This document shows positions 14,262 to 21,553 of a stretch of DNA of 22,462 bases, one piece after another. A program made the translations under genes and the position numbers. Numbering within the stretch: position 1 is the stretch's first letter; every line of letters starts with the position of its first letter. The stretch is taken from positions 1 through 22,462 of the forward strand of contig DASZLD010000243.1 of the NCBI GenBank assembly GCA_035552655.1, in the 5' to 3' direction. The notes under the pieces are model-generated. The model was not told where the DNA came from, ran no database searches, and worked only from the letters and a program-made list of their open reading frames with translations. The DNA comes from DASXMT01 sp035552655 (GTDB lineage Bacteria > Actinomycetota > Acidimicrobiia > Acidimicrobiales > RAAP-2).

Positions 14262-15860
14262 TCACTTCATCTCCACCTGTTCAAGGTAGCGCTCGTCCCA
14301 GTGCACGAACTGCTCTTGGGGCAACAGCAGGCAGTGGGTGGGCTGGAGGGCGGCCACGAAGTCCCGGTCGTGGCTGACCACCACCACGGTGCCCTCCCAA
14401 TCGCTGAGCATGCCCCCGACGGCCTTGATCGACGAGGGATCCAGGTTGTTGGTCGGCTCGTCCAGCAAAAGGACATTGGCCCGCCCGGCGGCCAGCATGG
14501 CCAGCCCCAGCTTGGCCCGCTCACCACCGGAGAGCGTGCCCGGCATCTGGTGGGCCGCCTTCCCGGCGATGCCGAACGATCCCAACAGGGCCCGCCGCTC
14601 GGTCTCGGTGGTCAACACGCTGTCGTCCAGGTTCTCCAGCACGGTGGCGCCCAGGTTCACCTGCTCGTGCTCCTGGGCGAAGTAGCCCAAGGCCACGTTG
14701 GCTCCCAGCTCGATGCTGCCACCCGAGGGCTTCTGCACGCCGGCCAGGCAGCGGAGCAGGCTCGACTTGCCCGCGCCGTTGCGTCCCACGATCACGATCC
14801 GATCGCGTCGGCGGGCATGGAATTCGACATTGGACAAGACGGTGGACCGGCCGTAGCGGACCGACAGCTCGTGGGTGCGGATCGGGACCTCGCCCGACCG
14901 AGTGGGGGTGGGCAGGCGGAACTTGCTGGCCCGCTCGCGCTTGTGCACCTCGGTCTTCGACGACTCGAGCCGCTCGACGCGCTTGTCGATCGACTTGGCG
15001 ATGCGGGCCCGCCGGTTGGTGCTGCCTCGCATGGAGTCGGCCAGCGTCGACAGACGCTTGATCTCCCGCCCCTCCAGCTGTGCGGAGCGTTCCCGTTGGC
15101 TCAGGTCTGCCTCGAGCTGGGTCAGGTAGCTCGAGTAGGTGCCCTTGAACTCGTGCAGCCGACTGTCGGAGAGATGGAGCACCTTGTTGATCGAGCGGTC
15201 GAGCAGTTTCAGGTCGTGGCTGACCACCAGGATGGCCCCTGGAAACTTCTGCAGCTCTTCCATGAGCCACCTCTTGGCCGGAAGGTCGAGGTGGTTGGTC
15301 GGCTCGTCCAGGATCATCATGTCCGGCCCCTGGAACAGGATGCGGATGAGGTCGACTCGCCGCCGTTGGCCGCCGGACAGGCCCTCGATGTCCTCGAGCA
15401 ACAACTCCTGGCGCAACCCCAGGCCGTCGGCCAACCGGGCCATGATGGCCTCGGCCTCGTAGCCGCCGTTCTCCCGGAACTGCTCCTCCAGGTCCGAGAA
15501 CAGCTCGATGTTCTCCGAGCTCGGGTCCTTGGCCATCTGGGTGCGGGCCTTGCCCAGCGCGTCGTCGAGGACGTCAAGACCCCGGGCCGACAGGACATGG
15601 GAGAACCCGTTGGGGTCGAGACCCAGCCCCAGGGGGACGGGGACCTGGGGCAGATAGCCGTAGGTGCCCCGGATGCGCACGCTGCCGGTGGAGCGGACGT
15701 TGCGCCCCGGCTCTTCGATGACCACGGAGATGAACGTGGACTTGCCCGTACCGTTGCGGCCGACCAGCCCGACCTTCTCGCCCGCCCCCACGACGAAGGA
15801 GGCGTCACGGAGCAGGGTCCGGTCGCCGATTTCTATGGTGAGGGAGGATCCGACGATCAT
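14262..15860 (-). CDS. ABC-F family ATPase
   Basis: A soluble protein of 532 residues with two ABC ATPase domains and no membrane spans, hence ABC-F. Domain 1 has Walker A GRNGTGKST (34-42), LSGGQRRRVDL and Walker B MMILDEPTNHLDL. Domain 2 has GRNGAGKSS, LSGGERAKLGLAML and VLLLDEPTNNLDP. The linker between them is highly charged (LSQRERSAQLEGREIKRL ... KRVERLESSKTEVHKRERASK) as in the P-site tRNA interaction motif of ABC-F proteins. Members act on ribosomes, either in translation (EttA, Uup) or antibiotic resistance; I cannot place this one. The family is well populated in actinobacteria. No Shine-Dalgarno sequence precedes the ATG. TMEM175-like gene follows. Confidence 0.95.
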   Translation of the reverse strand: MIVGSSLTIEIGDRTLLRDASFVVGAGEKVGLVGRNGTGKSTFISVVIEEPGRNVRSTGSVRIRGTYGYLPQVPVPLGLGLDPNGFSHVLSARGLDVLDDALGKARTQMAKDPSSENIELFSDLEEQFRENGGYEAEAIMARLADGLGLRQELLLEDIEGLSGGQRRRVDLIRILFQGPDMMILDEPTNHLDLPAKRWLMEELQKFPGAILVVSHDLKLLDRSINKVLHLSDSRLHEFKGTYSSYLTQLEADLSQRERSAQLEGREIKRLSTLADSMRGSTNRRARIAKSIDKRVERLESSKTEVHKRERASKFRLPTPTRSGEVPIRTHELSVRYGRSTVLSNVEFHARRRDRIVIVGRNGAGKSSLLRCLAGVQKPSGGSIELGANVALGYFAQEHEQVNLGATVLENLDDSVLTTETERRALLGSFGIAGKAAHQMPGTLSGGERAKLGLAMLAAGRANVLLLDEPTNNLDPSSIKAVGGMLSDWEGTVVVVSHDRDFVAALQPTHCLLLPQEQFVHWDERYLEQVEMK

Positions 15861-15970
15861 CAGGGGGAGTGGCTGAGCGGGGCCCGACCGGACAGGTGTA
15901 CCGGAGCGAAGTGCCGGCGGCTCCCGGCGCGATCAACCAGGAGTTATCTTCCCACACTCAATGCCGAGGG

Positions 15971-16021
15971 CGGTTCAACCTCCCGATACCGGTCTCCGGG
16001 TCGGTTCAACCACCCGATACC
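15971..16021 (-). repeat. Tandem repeat of a 31-base period duplicating the dus gene end
   Basis: CGGTTCAACCTCCCGATACC (15971-15990) recurs with one mismatch at 16002-16021. On the minus strand the second copy encodes the last codons and stop of the Dus gene, and the first copy is an out-of-phase duplicate 31 bases downstream. Each copy contains the small inverted repeat GGTT-C-AACC. Confidence 0.7.
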
Positions 16022-17172
16022 AGCTCGTCGCCCCCATCGGGCGGGGTGAGGTCGTCCACGTTCCGCAGCCATCCCTCGGGCAGGGCCACCGGGCGGGGCC
16101 CGTTGGTGTGTCCCCGGGCCATCCGCAGCGCCTCGACCGGCATGGGTTGGCTGTGGTCCAGCCGGGCCACCGCCGCGTCCAGCTCGGCCAGTGAGTCGAG
16201 TTGGGACATGGCCCGGCGCTGCTCGCCGCCGACCGGGAAACCGGTCAGGTACCAGGACACGTGCTTACGGAACTGCCTGATCCCGTAGGTCTCGCCGAAC
16301 AGGCCGCACAGCAGCTGGGCATGGATGACCATGACCCCCGCTACCTCACCGAGGTTCGGTGGCTCCTGGGGGGCTCGGCCGGCGAAGGCGTCGGCCAGGT
16401 CCCGGAACAGCCACGGCCGGCCCAGGCAGCCTCGTCCGACCACCACGCCGTCGCATCCGGTGGTGGCCATCATGGCCAAGGCGTCGGATGCCTCCCAGAT
16501 GTCCCCGTTCCCCAGGACGGGTATCCCGGTCACATGGGCCTTCAGCTCGCCGATGGCGGTCCAGTCGGCCGATCCGGAGTAGAGCTGCTCCGCCGTTCGG
16601 GCATGCAGGGCAACGGCGGCAGCCCCTTCCTCCCGGGCGATCCGTCCCGATTCCAGGAAGGTCAGGCGGGATCCGTCCACGCCGAGCCGGAGCTTCACCG
16701 TGACCGGGACGGATCCCGCCGCCTTCACGGTGGCGGCGATGATGGCCTGGAGCAGGGCCCGGTGCACGGGGAGAGCGGCGCCCCCACCCTTGCGGGTGAC
16801 CTTGGCCGCCGGGCAACCGAAGTTGAGATCGATGTGATCGACCCCGATGTCGTCGATCAGGCGCCGTACCGCCGCCTCCATCACGACTGGGTCCACGCCG
16901 TAGAGCTGGACGCTCCGGTAGGGCTCGTCATCACCGAAGGTGACCATGTCGAGCGTCTTGGCGTTGCCCTCCACCAGGGCTCGGGCCGTGATCATCTCGC
17001 TGACGTACAGCCCGGCGCCGTAGCGGCGGCACAAGCGGCGAAAGGCCCGATTGGTCACGCCGGCCATGGGGGCCAGCACCACCGGAGGGTCGACCTCGAG
17101 GGTGCCGATGGTCAGCGGCAGAACCGAGAGCGCCTCGGGCGAGTCGGTGCCCACCAGGCCCAGCGCGCTCAT
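16006..17172 (-). CDS. dusB: tRNA-dihydrouridine synthase (DusB-like)
   Basis: An FMN-dependent enzyme that reduces uridine to dihydrouridine in tRNA using NADPH. The 388-residue protein has the FMN-binding start VVLAPMAGVTNRAFRRLCRRYGAGLYVSEM (31-60), the catalytic cysteine in DLNFGCP (Cys120), the RKGGGAAL segment, TVKLRLG, ALHARTAEQLYSG, PVLGNGDI and VVVGRGCLGRPWLF, then an all-helical tRNA-binding C terminus. The ATG at 17172 overlaps the maf stop in an ATGA arrangement and is preferred over the ORF start nine bases upstream. The length and GRGCLGRPW motif suit the DusB type typical of Gram-positive bacteria. The 3' end is duplicated in the repeat downstream. Confidence 0.94.
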   Translation of the reverse strand: MSALGLVGTDSPEALSVLPLTIGTLEVDPPVVLAPMAGVTNRAFRRLCRRYGAGLYVSEMITARALVEGNAKTLDMVTFGDDEPYRSVQLYGVDPVVMEAAVRRLIDDIGVDHIDLNFGCPAAKVTRKGGGAALPVHRALLQAIIAATVKAAGSVPVTVKLRLGVDGSRLTFLESGRIAREEGAAAVALHARTAEQLYSGSADWTAIGELKAHVTGIPVLGNGDIWEASDALAMMATTGCDGVVVGRGCLGRPWLFRDLADAFAGRAPQEPPNLGEVAGVMVIHAQLLCGLFGETYGIRQFRKHVSWYLTGFPVGGEQRRAMSQLDSLAELDAAVARLDHSQPMPVEALRMARGHTNGPRPVALPEGWLRNVDDLTPPDGGDELVSGG

Positions 17173-17762
17173 GAGGCCCACAGGTCGGTGATCTGGATCC
17201 CCAGCCGGGCCAGCAGGGCGCGCAGGGTGGGGAGGGACAGCCCGACGACGTTGCCGGGGTCGCCGTCGATGCCTCGGACGAACGGGGCCGATCTCCCGTC
17301 CAGGGTGAAGGCCCCGGCCACGGCGAGCGCTTCACCGCTGGCCACATAGGCATCGAGCTCGCCATCGGTGATCTCGGCGAAGCGAACGACCGTACCGGTC
17401 GTCTGGGACACCATGGTCCCCGACGACCCGTCGATGACGCAGTGACCGGTGTGGAGCACCCCCTCGTGGCCGCGCATCCGGCGCAGCCAGCCCACGGCCT
17501 GCGCGGCCGATGCCGGCTTGCCGTGGGCCTCACCGTCGAATTCGAAGACGGAGTCGCACCCGACGATCACGGCATCTCCCGCTCGTGGGGCCACGGCGGT
17601 GGCCTTGCGCTCGGCCAGGGTCCTGACCAGCGAGGGGACATGGTCGTCGTCGACGTCCTCGGGGACGCCGCTGACCATCACCGTGGGCTCGAATCCGGCC
17701 TCACGCAACAGGCGCAGTCGTGCCGGCGAGGCGGAGGCGAGCACCAGATCACGGGTAGACAC
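17169..17762 (-). CDS. maf: Maf family nucleotide pyrophosphatase
   Basis: A nucleoside triphosphate pyrophosphatase of the Maf/YhdE family, which hydrolyses dTTP, UTP or modified pyrimidine nucleotides. The GTG at 17762 gives 197 residues, the family length, beginning MSTRDLVLASASPARLRLL, where the signature is LASxSPxRxxLL. GCDSVFEFDGEAHGKP carries the conserved acidic pair, and GVLHTGHCVI, GEALAVAGAFTLDG and DPGNVVGLSLPTLRALL follow in order. The longer open frame to 17807 adds nothing family-like. The stop overlaps the dusB start by four bases, a maf-dus pairing that suggests translation coupling. It is divergent from the DUF3039 gene with about 105 bases between starts. Confidence 0.92.
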   Translation of the reverse strand: MSTRDLVLASASPARLRLLREAGFEPTVMVSGVPEDVDDDHVPSLVRTLAERKATAVAPRAGDAVIVGCDSVFEFDGEAHGKPASAAQAVGWLRRMRGHEGVLHTGHCVIDGSSGTMVSQTTGTVVRFAEITDGELDAYVASGEALAVAGAFTLDGRSAPFVRGIDGDPGNVVGLSLPTLRALLARLGIQITDLWAS

Positions 17763-17867
17763 GGCATACCAGTGTGCCAGCCGGGGCCGACCGACCGTCA
17801 CAATCACCGGGACGTCCGTGCGCCGGCCTAACTCCCACCCTCCCGCAAATGCGCGAACCTATGGGCC

Positions 17868-18149
17868 ATGACGGACATGGGCACGACCCTCTCGCCGACC
17901 ACGACGGACCCGTTACTCGATGGGGACCACGAGCGCATGAGCCATATCGTGCTCGAGGGCTACAAGCCCGAGGAGGGGGACTTCGTTTCGGCCGGGCCCT
18001 CGGTGGTGGAAGGCATGGTGAACGGCACCGCCGTCCGGGCCCTGTGCGGCAAGGTGTGGGTGCCGGGTCGCAATCCCAAGCGCTATCCGGTCTGCCCCAC
18101 CTGCAAGGAGATCGCCGAAGGCAACGGCTGGAAGGTACCGGCCAGCTAA
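17868..18149 (+). CDS. DUF3039 protein
   Basis: A small 93-residue protein of the actinobacterial DUF3039 family, with no known function. The recognisable part is HERMSHIVLEG and the C-terminal ALCGKVWVPGRNPKRYPVCPTCKEI (about 58-82). Cys60, Cys76 and Cys79, perhaps with a histidine, look like a zinc-binding site. It is highly conserved in this phylum. The adenine deaminase gene begins three bases after its stop, so the two are probably co-transcribed with the ABC transporter genes that follow. Confidence 0.88.
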   Translation: MTDMGTTLSPTTTDPLLDGDHERMSHIVLEGYKPEEGDFVSAGPSVVEGMVNGTAVRALCGKVWVPGRNPKRYPVCPTCKEIAEGNGWKVPAS

Positions 18150-18152
18150 GCC

Positions 18153-19232
18153 ATGGGCCCCACCACGAAGGACGAGGCACCGGTCGAGGGGCGATCACAT
18201 GGCCGGGACCAGTCCTCGTTGATCGACCGGCTGGCATGGAAGCTGCCCAAAGCCGAGCTCCATCTCCACCTGGAAGGCACCCTCGAGCCCGAGCTCTTCT
18301 TCGAGTTGGCCGGCCGGAACGGCGTGGCGGTTCCCTACGCCGACGTCGCCGCCATCCACGACGCCTACGTCTTCGAGGACCTGCAGTCGTTCCTCGACCT
18401 CTACTACCAGGGGTGCGACGTACTGGTCACCGAGGACGACTTCTACGATCTGACCGCCGCCTATGTCCGCCGGGCCGCCGACCAGGGCGTGCGTCACGCC
18501 GAGGTCTTCTTCGACCCGCAGACCCACACCGATCGCTCGATCCCGCTGGCTGCCGTGGTCAACGGGATCCGCCGGGGCCTGGACGAAGCGGCGTCGGTCT
18601 TCGGGATGACCTCGTACCTGATCCCGTGCTTCTTGCGGCATCTCAGCGCCGAGGCGGCGATGGCCACCCTGGATGAGCTTCTGGCCTTCCGCCATGCGTT
18701 CATAGCGGTGGGCCTCGACTCGGGCGAGCAGGGGAACCCGCCCTCGAAGTTCACCGACGTGTTCGATCGGGCCCGCGCCGAGGGCCTTCTGACCGTGGCC
18801 CACGCCGGAGAGGAGGGGCCACCCAGCTACATCACCGAGGCCCTCGACCTCCTCGAAGTCCGACGGATCGATCACGGGGTCCGCTGTGAAGAGGATGCAG
18901 AGCTGGTGAAGCGGTTGGCGGCCGATCAGGTCCCCCTCACCGTGTGCCCGCTGTCCAACGTGAAGCTCAGGGTGTTCCCCACCCTCGAGGCTCACAACCT
19001 GGGCCGACTGCTCGATGCCGGACTGGCCGTCAACGTGAACTCGGACGACCCTGCCTACTTCGGCGGTTACGTAGCCGACAATCTGGCCGCTACTGCTCAT
19101 GCCCTGGGCCTCGCCGGCTCGCAGGTGGTGCAGCTGGCGGCCAACTCGTTCGACGCCTCGTTTCTGCCTGCGGCGGACAAGGCCCGCCACCGAGGCGATG
19201 TCGAGCGTGTGGCCATGGAACTGCTCCGGTGA
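18153..19232 (+). CDS. Adenine deaminase (adenosine deaminase-like superfamily)
   Basis: A zinc-dependent TIM-barrel hydrolase predicted to convert adenine to hypoxanthine. Metal ligands are His37 and His39 in AELHLHLEG, with His217 and catalytic Glu220 in AHAGEEG and Asp298/Asp299 in NSDDPAYFGGY. The segments FFDPQTHTDRSI, CFLRHLSAEAAMATLDE, AVGLDSGEQGNPPSKF and RRIDHGVRCEEDAELVKRL match the Pseudomonas and yeast Aah1-like adenine deaminases rather than adenosine deaminases proper, so I call the base-specific type with moderate certainty. The first 28 residues before WKLPKAE are an extension; a TTG at 18219 is a possible later start. The TGA overlaps the GTG of the following ABC ATPase. Its operon with an exporter is unexplained. 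Confidence 0.9.
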   Translation: MGPTTKDEAPVEGRSHGRDQSSLIDRLAWKLPKAELHLHLEGTLEPELFFELAGRNGVAVPYADVAAIHDAYVFEDLQSFLDLYYQGCDVLVTEDDFYDLTAAYVRRAADQGVRHAEVFFDPQTHTDRSIPLAAVVNGIRRGLDEAASVFGMTSYLIPCFLRHLSAEAAMATLDELLAFRHAFIAVGLDSGEQGNPPSKFTDVFDRARAEGLLTVAHAGEEGPPSYITEALDLLEVRRIDHGVRCEEDAELVKRLAADQVPLTVCPLSNVKLRVFPTLEAHNLGRLLDAGLAVNVNSDDPAYFGGYVADNLAATAHALGLAGSQVVQLAANSFDASFLPAADKARHRGDVERVAMELLR

Positions 19233-20221
19233 TCGGGACCAGCACCGAGGAGCACAACGCGGCGTCGGCAGTGGAACAGGGCATCATCCGTACCACCGAA
19301 CTGGTCAAGGTCTACCCGGAGACGGACTTCCGGGCCGTCGACGAGTTGAGCCTGACCGTGCAGCCAGGAGAGATCTTCGGGCTGCTGGGGCCGAACGGGG
19401 CGGGGAAGACGACCACGGTGGGGGTGCTCACCACCAGGGTCATCCCCACGTCCGGCTCCGCCTGGGTGGCCGGCATCGACGTGGTGGCCCATCCCGCCCT
19501 GGCCAAGCAGCTCCTGGGCGTGGTCTCCCAGCAGAACACGCTCGATCGCCAGCTCAACGTGTGGGAGAACCTCTACTTCCACGGACGCCTCTTCGGCATC
19601 GGGGCCAAGGAGTCGCGTCAGATCGCCACCGAGCTGCTGGAGAAGTTCCAGCTGGCCAAGTGGGCCAAGGCCTCGGTCTACGCCCTCTCCGGGGGCATGG
19701 CCCAACGCCTGATGGTGGCCCGGTCCATCTTTCACCGGCCCGCCGTGCTCTTCCTCGATGAGCCCACCGCCGGGCTCGACCCCCAGAGCCGCCTGGCCCT
19801 GTGGGACATCCTGCGCGAGCTCAACCGCGAAGGACAGACCATCCTGCTCACCACCCACTACATGGAAGAGGCGGACCAGCTGTGCGGCCGGGTGGCCATC
19901 ATGGACCACGGCAAGGTCCTGGCCCTCGACACCCCGGCCAAGCTCAAACAGGGGGTGGGGGCGGACACCATCGTGACCATCAAGGCCTCGGGCGACTCCG
20001 GCGCACTGGCGGCCGCCCTCACCGAGAACGTGGTCGGAGTGACCAACAGCCGGGCCATCGAGGGCGGGGTCGAGCTCCACGTCCAGGCGGGCGAGCGCCT
20101 GGTGCCCCGGATCGTGACCGCGGCGGAGGGGGCTGGGTTCCCGGTGGTCGATCTCTCCGTGGCCGAGCCCAGCCTGGAGACGGTGTTCATCAACTTGACC
20201 GGAAAGGAGCTCCGGGACTGA
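19229..20221 (+). CDS. ABC transporter ATP-binding protein (DrrA-like)
   Basis: The ATPase of a two-gene ABC-2 exporter. The GTG at 19229 (GTGA overlap with the adenine deaminase stop) gives 330 residues. Walker A GPNGAGKT lies at 54-61, the signature LSGGM at 153-157, Walker B VLFLDEPTAGLDP follows, and the H-loop is TTHYMEEAD. The C-terminal 100 residues contain the DrrA-type accessory domain ending in EPSLETVFINLTGKELRD, as in daunorubicin and multidrug exporter ATPases. The frame open upstream to 18944 is not coding. Substrate unknown: DrrA-like proteins export antibiotics or lipids. Confidence 0.94.
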   Translation: MIGTSTEEHNAASAVEQGIIRTTELVKVYPETDFRAVDELSLTVQPGEIFGLLGPNGAGKTTTVGVLTTRVIPTSGSAWVAGIDVVAHPALAKQLLGVVSQQNTLDRQLNVWENLYFHGRLFGIGAKESRQIATELLEKFQLAKWAKASVYALSGGMAQRLMVARSIFHRPAVLFLDEPTAGLDPQSRLALWDILRELNREGQTILLTTHYMEEADQLCGRVAIMDHGKVLALDTPAKLKQGVGADTIVTIKASGDSGALAAALTENVVGVTNSRAIEGGVELHVQAGERLVPRIVTAAEGAGFPVVDLSVAEPSLETVFINLTGKELRD

Positions 20222-21114
20222 TGACGGCAACGACAACGGACCTCGACCATATCTATGAGGGCCACCGGGTGATCCGGGTACCCACCCGCTCGGCCGGGGC
20301 GGCCAGCTGGGTGGCCCTACGGGCGCTCATCTTGCGGGACCTGGTCGTGCTCAAGAAGAACTTCATCGAGTTCGCCGTGCGCACCCTGGTGCAGCCCTTC
20401 CTGCTCTGCTTCGTGTTCCTCTACGTGTTCCCCAAGATCGGCCAGGGCATCGGGGGCGCCAGCAGCCCCGCGGCCGAATCGGCGTTCGCCACCGTGCTGG
20501 TGCCCGGCGTGGTGGGCATCTCCATCATGTTCCAGGGCGTCCAGGCCGTGGCCATGCAACTGGCCCAGGAATTCGGGTTCACCCGCGAGATCGAGGACCG
20601 GGTGCAGGCCCCATGCCCCATCTGGCTGGTGGCCACGTCCAAGGTGCTGTCCGGGGGTGCCCAGGGGATCATCTCGGCCGCCATCGTGCTGCCCATCGCC
20701 TCGGTCGTCCATGCCGCCGGGGTGGAGCCGAACCTCTCGTTCCACTGGTGGATCATCGTGACCATCGTGCCCTTGGCCTGCATCGCCATGACCTCGCTGG
20801 GTCTGGTCCTGGGCACCAGCTTCGAACCCCGCAACATCGGGCTCATGTTCGGCTTCGTGGTCCTTCCCATCACCTTTCTCGGTGGTACGTACTACCAGTG
20901 GACCCGGCTGGCCCCGGTCAAGATCGGCGGTTTCCACTGGCTGCAGACGGTGGTGCTGATCAACCCGCTCATCTATGTCAACGAGGGCATGCGGGCGGCG
21001 TTCACCGATGCTCCCCACATGCACCTGTACGTGATCTATCCGGTGATCGTGGCCTTCATTACCGCCTTCATGGCCATCGGCCTACGCAATTTCCGGCGCA
21101 AGGTCCTGTCCTGA
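20221..21114 (+). CDS. ABC-2 type transporter permease
   Basis: A 297-residue membrane protein forming the channel for the preceding ATPase. Its ATG overlaps the ATPase stop by one base (TGATG). About six spans are visible: the first FAVRTLVQPFLLCFVFLYVFP, then TVLVPGVVGISIMFQGVQAVAM, ISAAIVLPIASVVHAAG, WWIIVTIVPLACIAMTSLGLVLG, LMFGFVVLPITFLGGTYY and YVIYPVIVAFITAFMAIGL. FTREIEDRVQAP between spans two and three is the coupling-loop region typical of the ABC-2 family, and LINPLIYVNEGMRAAF is the usual block before the last span. The operon ends at two hairpins downstream. No substrate can be inferred. Confidence 0.93.
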   Translation: MTATTTDLDHIYEGHRVIRVPTRSAGAASWVALRALILRDLVVLKKNFIEFAVRTLVQPFLLCFVFLYVFPKIGQGIGGASSPAAESAFATVLVPGVVGISIMFQGVQAVAMQLAQEFGFTREIEDRVQAPCPIWLVATSKVLSGGAQGIISAAIVLPIASVVHAAGVEPNLSFHWWIIVTIVPLACIAMTSLGLVLGTSFEPRNIGLMFGFVVLPITFLGGTYYQWTRLAPVKIGGFHWLQTVVLINPLIYVNEGMRAAFTDAPHMHLYVIYPVIVAFITAFMAIGLRNFRRKVLS

Positions 21115-21121
21115 CCGCCTG

Positions 21122-21152
21122 CCATCGCTCGGAGCCTTCCTCCGAGCGATGG
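21122..21152 (+). terminator. Hairpin terminator of the ABC transporter operon
   Basis: A perfect 12-base stem (CCATCGCTCGGA at 21122-21133 with its complement at 21141-21152) around a seven-base loop begins eight bases after the permease stop. There is no T run, as is usual in high-GC actinobacteria. Confidence 0.6.
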
Positions 21153-21175
21153 TCTCCGGCACTGACCCCGATGCC

Positions 21176-21194
21176 CCCAGCCGGCCCGGCTGGG
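21176..21194. terminator. Second hairpin behind the transporter operon
   Basis: Eight-base arms CCCAGCCG/CGGCTGGG around GCC, 24 bases behind the first hairpin and followed by a short TTT. It may be a back-up terminator or act on either strand. The rest of the 21115-21353 gap holds no gene I can support. Confidence 0.35.
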
Positions 21195-21342
21195 AGAACA
21201 TGTTTCGGTGGAACGTTCCCGATCACGCCTTCGACGACGGGCCGTCTTGGTGGTGTCGGCGCTCAGGGGCCAGAGGGTGATGGCTCAGGGGGATCGCCAC
21301 CGCGGTCGAGCAGTACCTGGCGCCGGCGACGAAATAACGCGA

Positions 21343-21371
21343 GAGCTGGCCGGTCAGTGACCGGCCAGCTC
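21343..21371 (-). terminator. Perfect palindrome spanning the bsaP stop codon
   Basis: GAGCTGGCCGGTCA and its exact complement flank a single central base (21357). On the minus strand the stem includes the last four sense codons and the TGA of the small gene and is followed by TCGCGTTATTTCG, so it fits an intrinsic terminator for bioB-bsaP placed against the stop codon. Confidence 0.55.
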
Positions 21372-21533
21372 CCCATGATCACGACAGCGAGCGCGATACC
21401 CGCCAGGGCTGACCGAGACGGTCAGACGCCGACCACACGTGGGGCAGAAGCGGGGAGGGTCGAGCTCGCGTCCACAGCCGGCGCACTGCGTCACCGGTGC
21501 GCCGCAGCTGGTGCAGTGGAGTTGCTCGGTCAC
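21354..21533 (-). CDS. bsaP: BsaP-like biotin synthase auxiliary protein
   Basis: A small 59-residue protein beginning MTEQLHCTSCGAP. It has seven cysteines, in pairs C7/C10, C17/C20 and C30/C33, with a last one at C50. The segment PPRFCPTCGRRLTVSVSPGGYRARCRDHG is what I recall from actinobacterial BsaP (the family of mycobacterial Rv1590), shown to be needed for biotin synthase to convert dethiobiotin to biotin. The GTG start lies 20 bases after the bioB stop on the same strand, the usual place for this family. The open frame from 21944 overlaps bioB and is not coding. Identification is by motif and neighbour, not by a search. It could alternatively be an unrelated zinc ribbon. Confidence 0.78.
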   Translation of the reverse strand: MTEQLHCTSCGAPVTQCAGCGRELDPPRFCPTCGRRLTVSVSPGGYRARCRDHGELAGH

Positions 21534-21553
21534 CGTGTCGGGGTGGCCCCGGC

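Noticed and set aside
15965..16025. GGTTCAACC motifs suggesting a tRNA T-arm
   Set aside because: The flanking bases do not form a five-base T stem and no acceptor, D or anticodon arm can be drawn. The motif is explained by the duplicated dus end.
14037..16049. A 670-codon open frame on the plus strand
   Set aside because: It lies wholly antisense to the ABC-F gene and is rich in Gly, Val, Gln and Arg, as expected for a GC-rich shadow frame. The opposite strand has all ABC-F motifs.
21210..21219. GGAACGTTCC palindrome in the gap before bsaP
   Set aside because: It is a bare ten-base palindrome with no promoter or gene start next to it, and no spacing match to the TetR operators.
21149..21280. 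A 43-codon ORF behind the ABC permease (starts MVSGTDPDAP)
   Set aside because: The start lies in the terminator stem, there is no ribosome binding site and no recognisable family.
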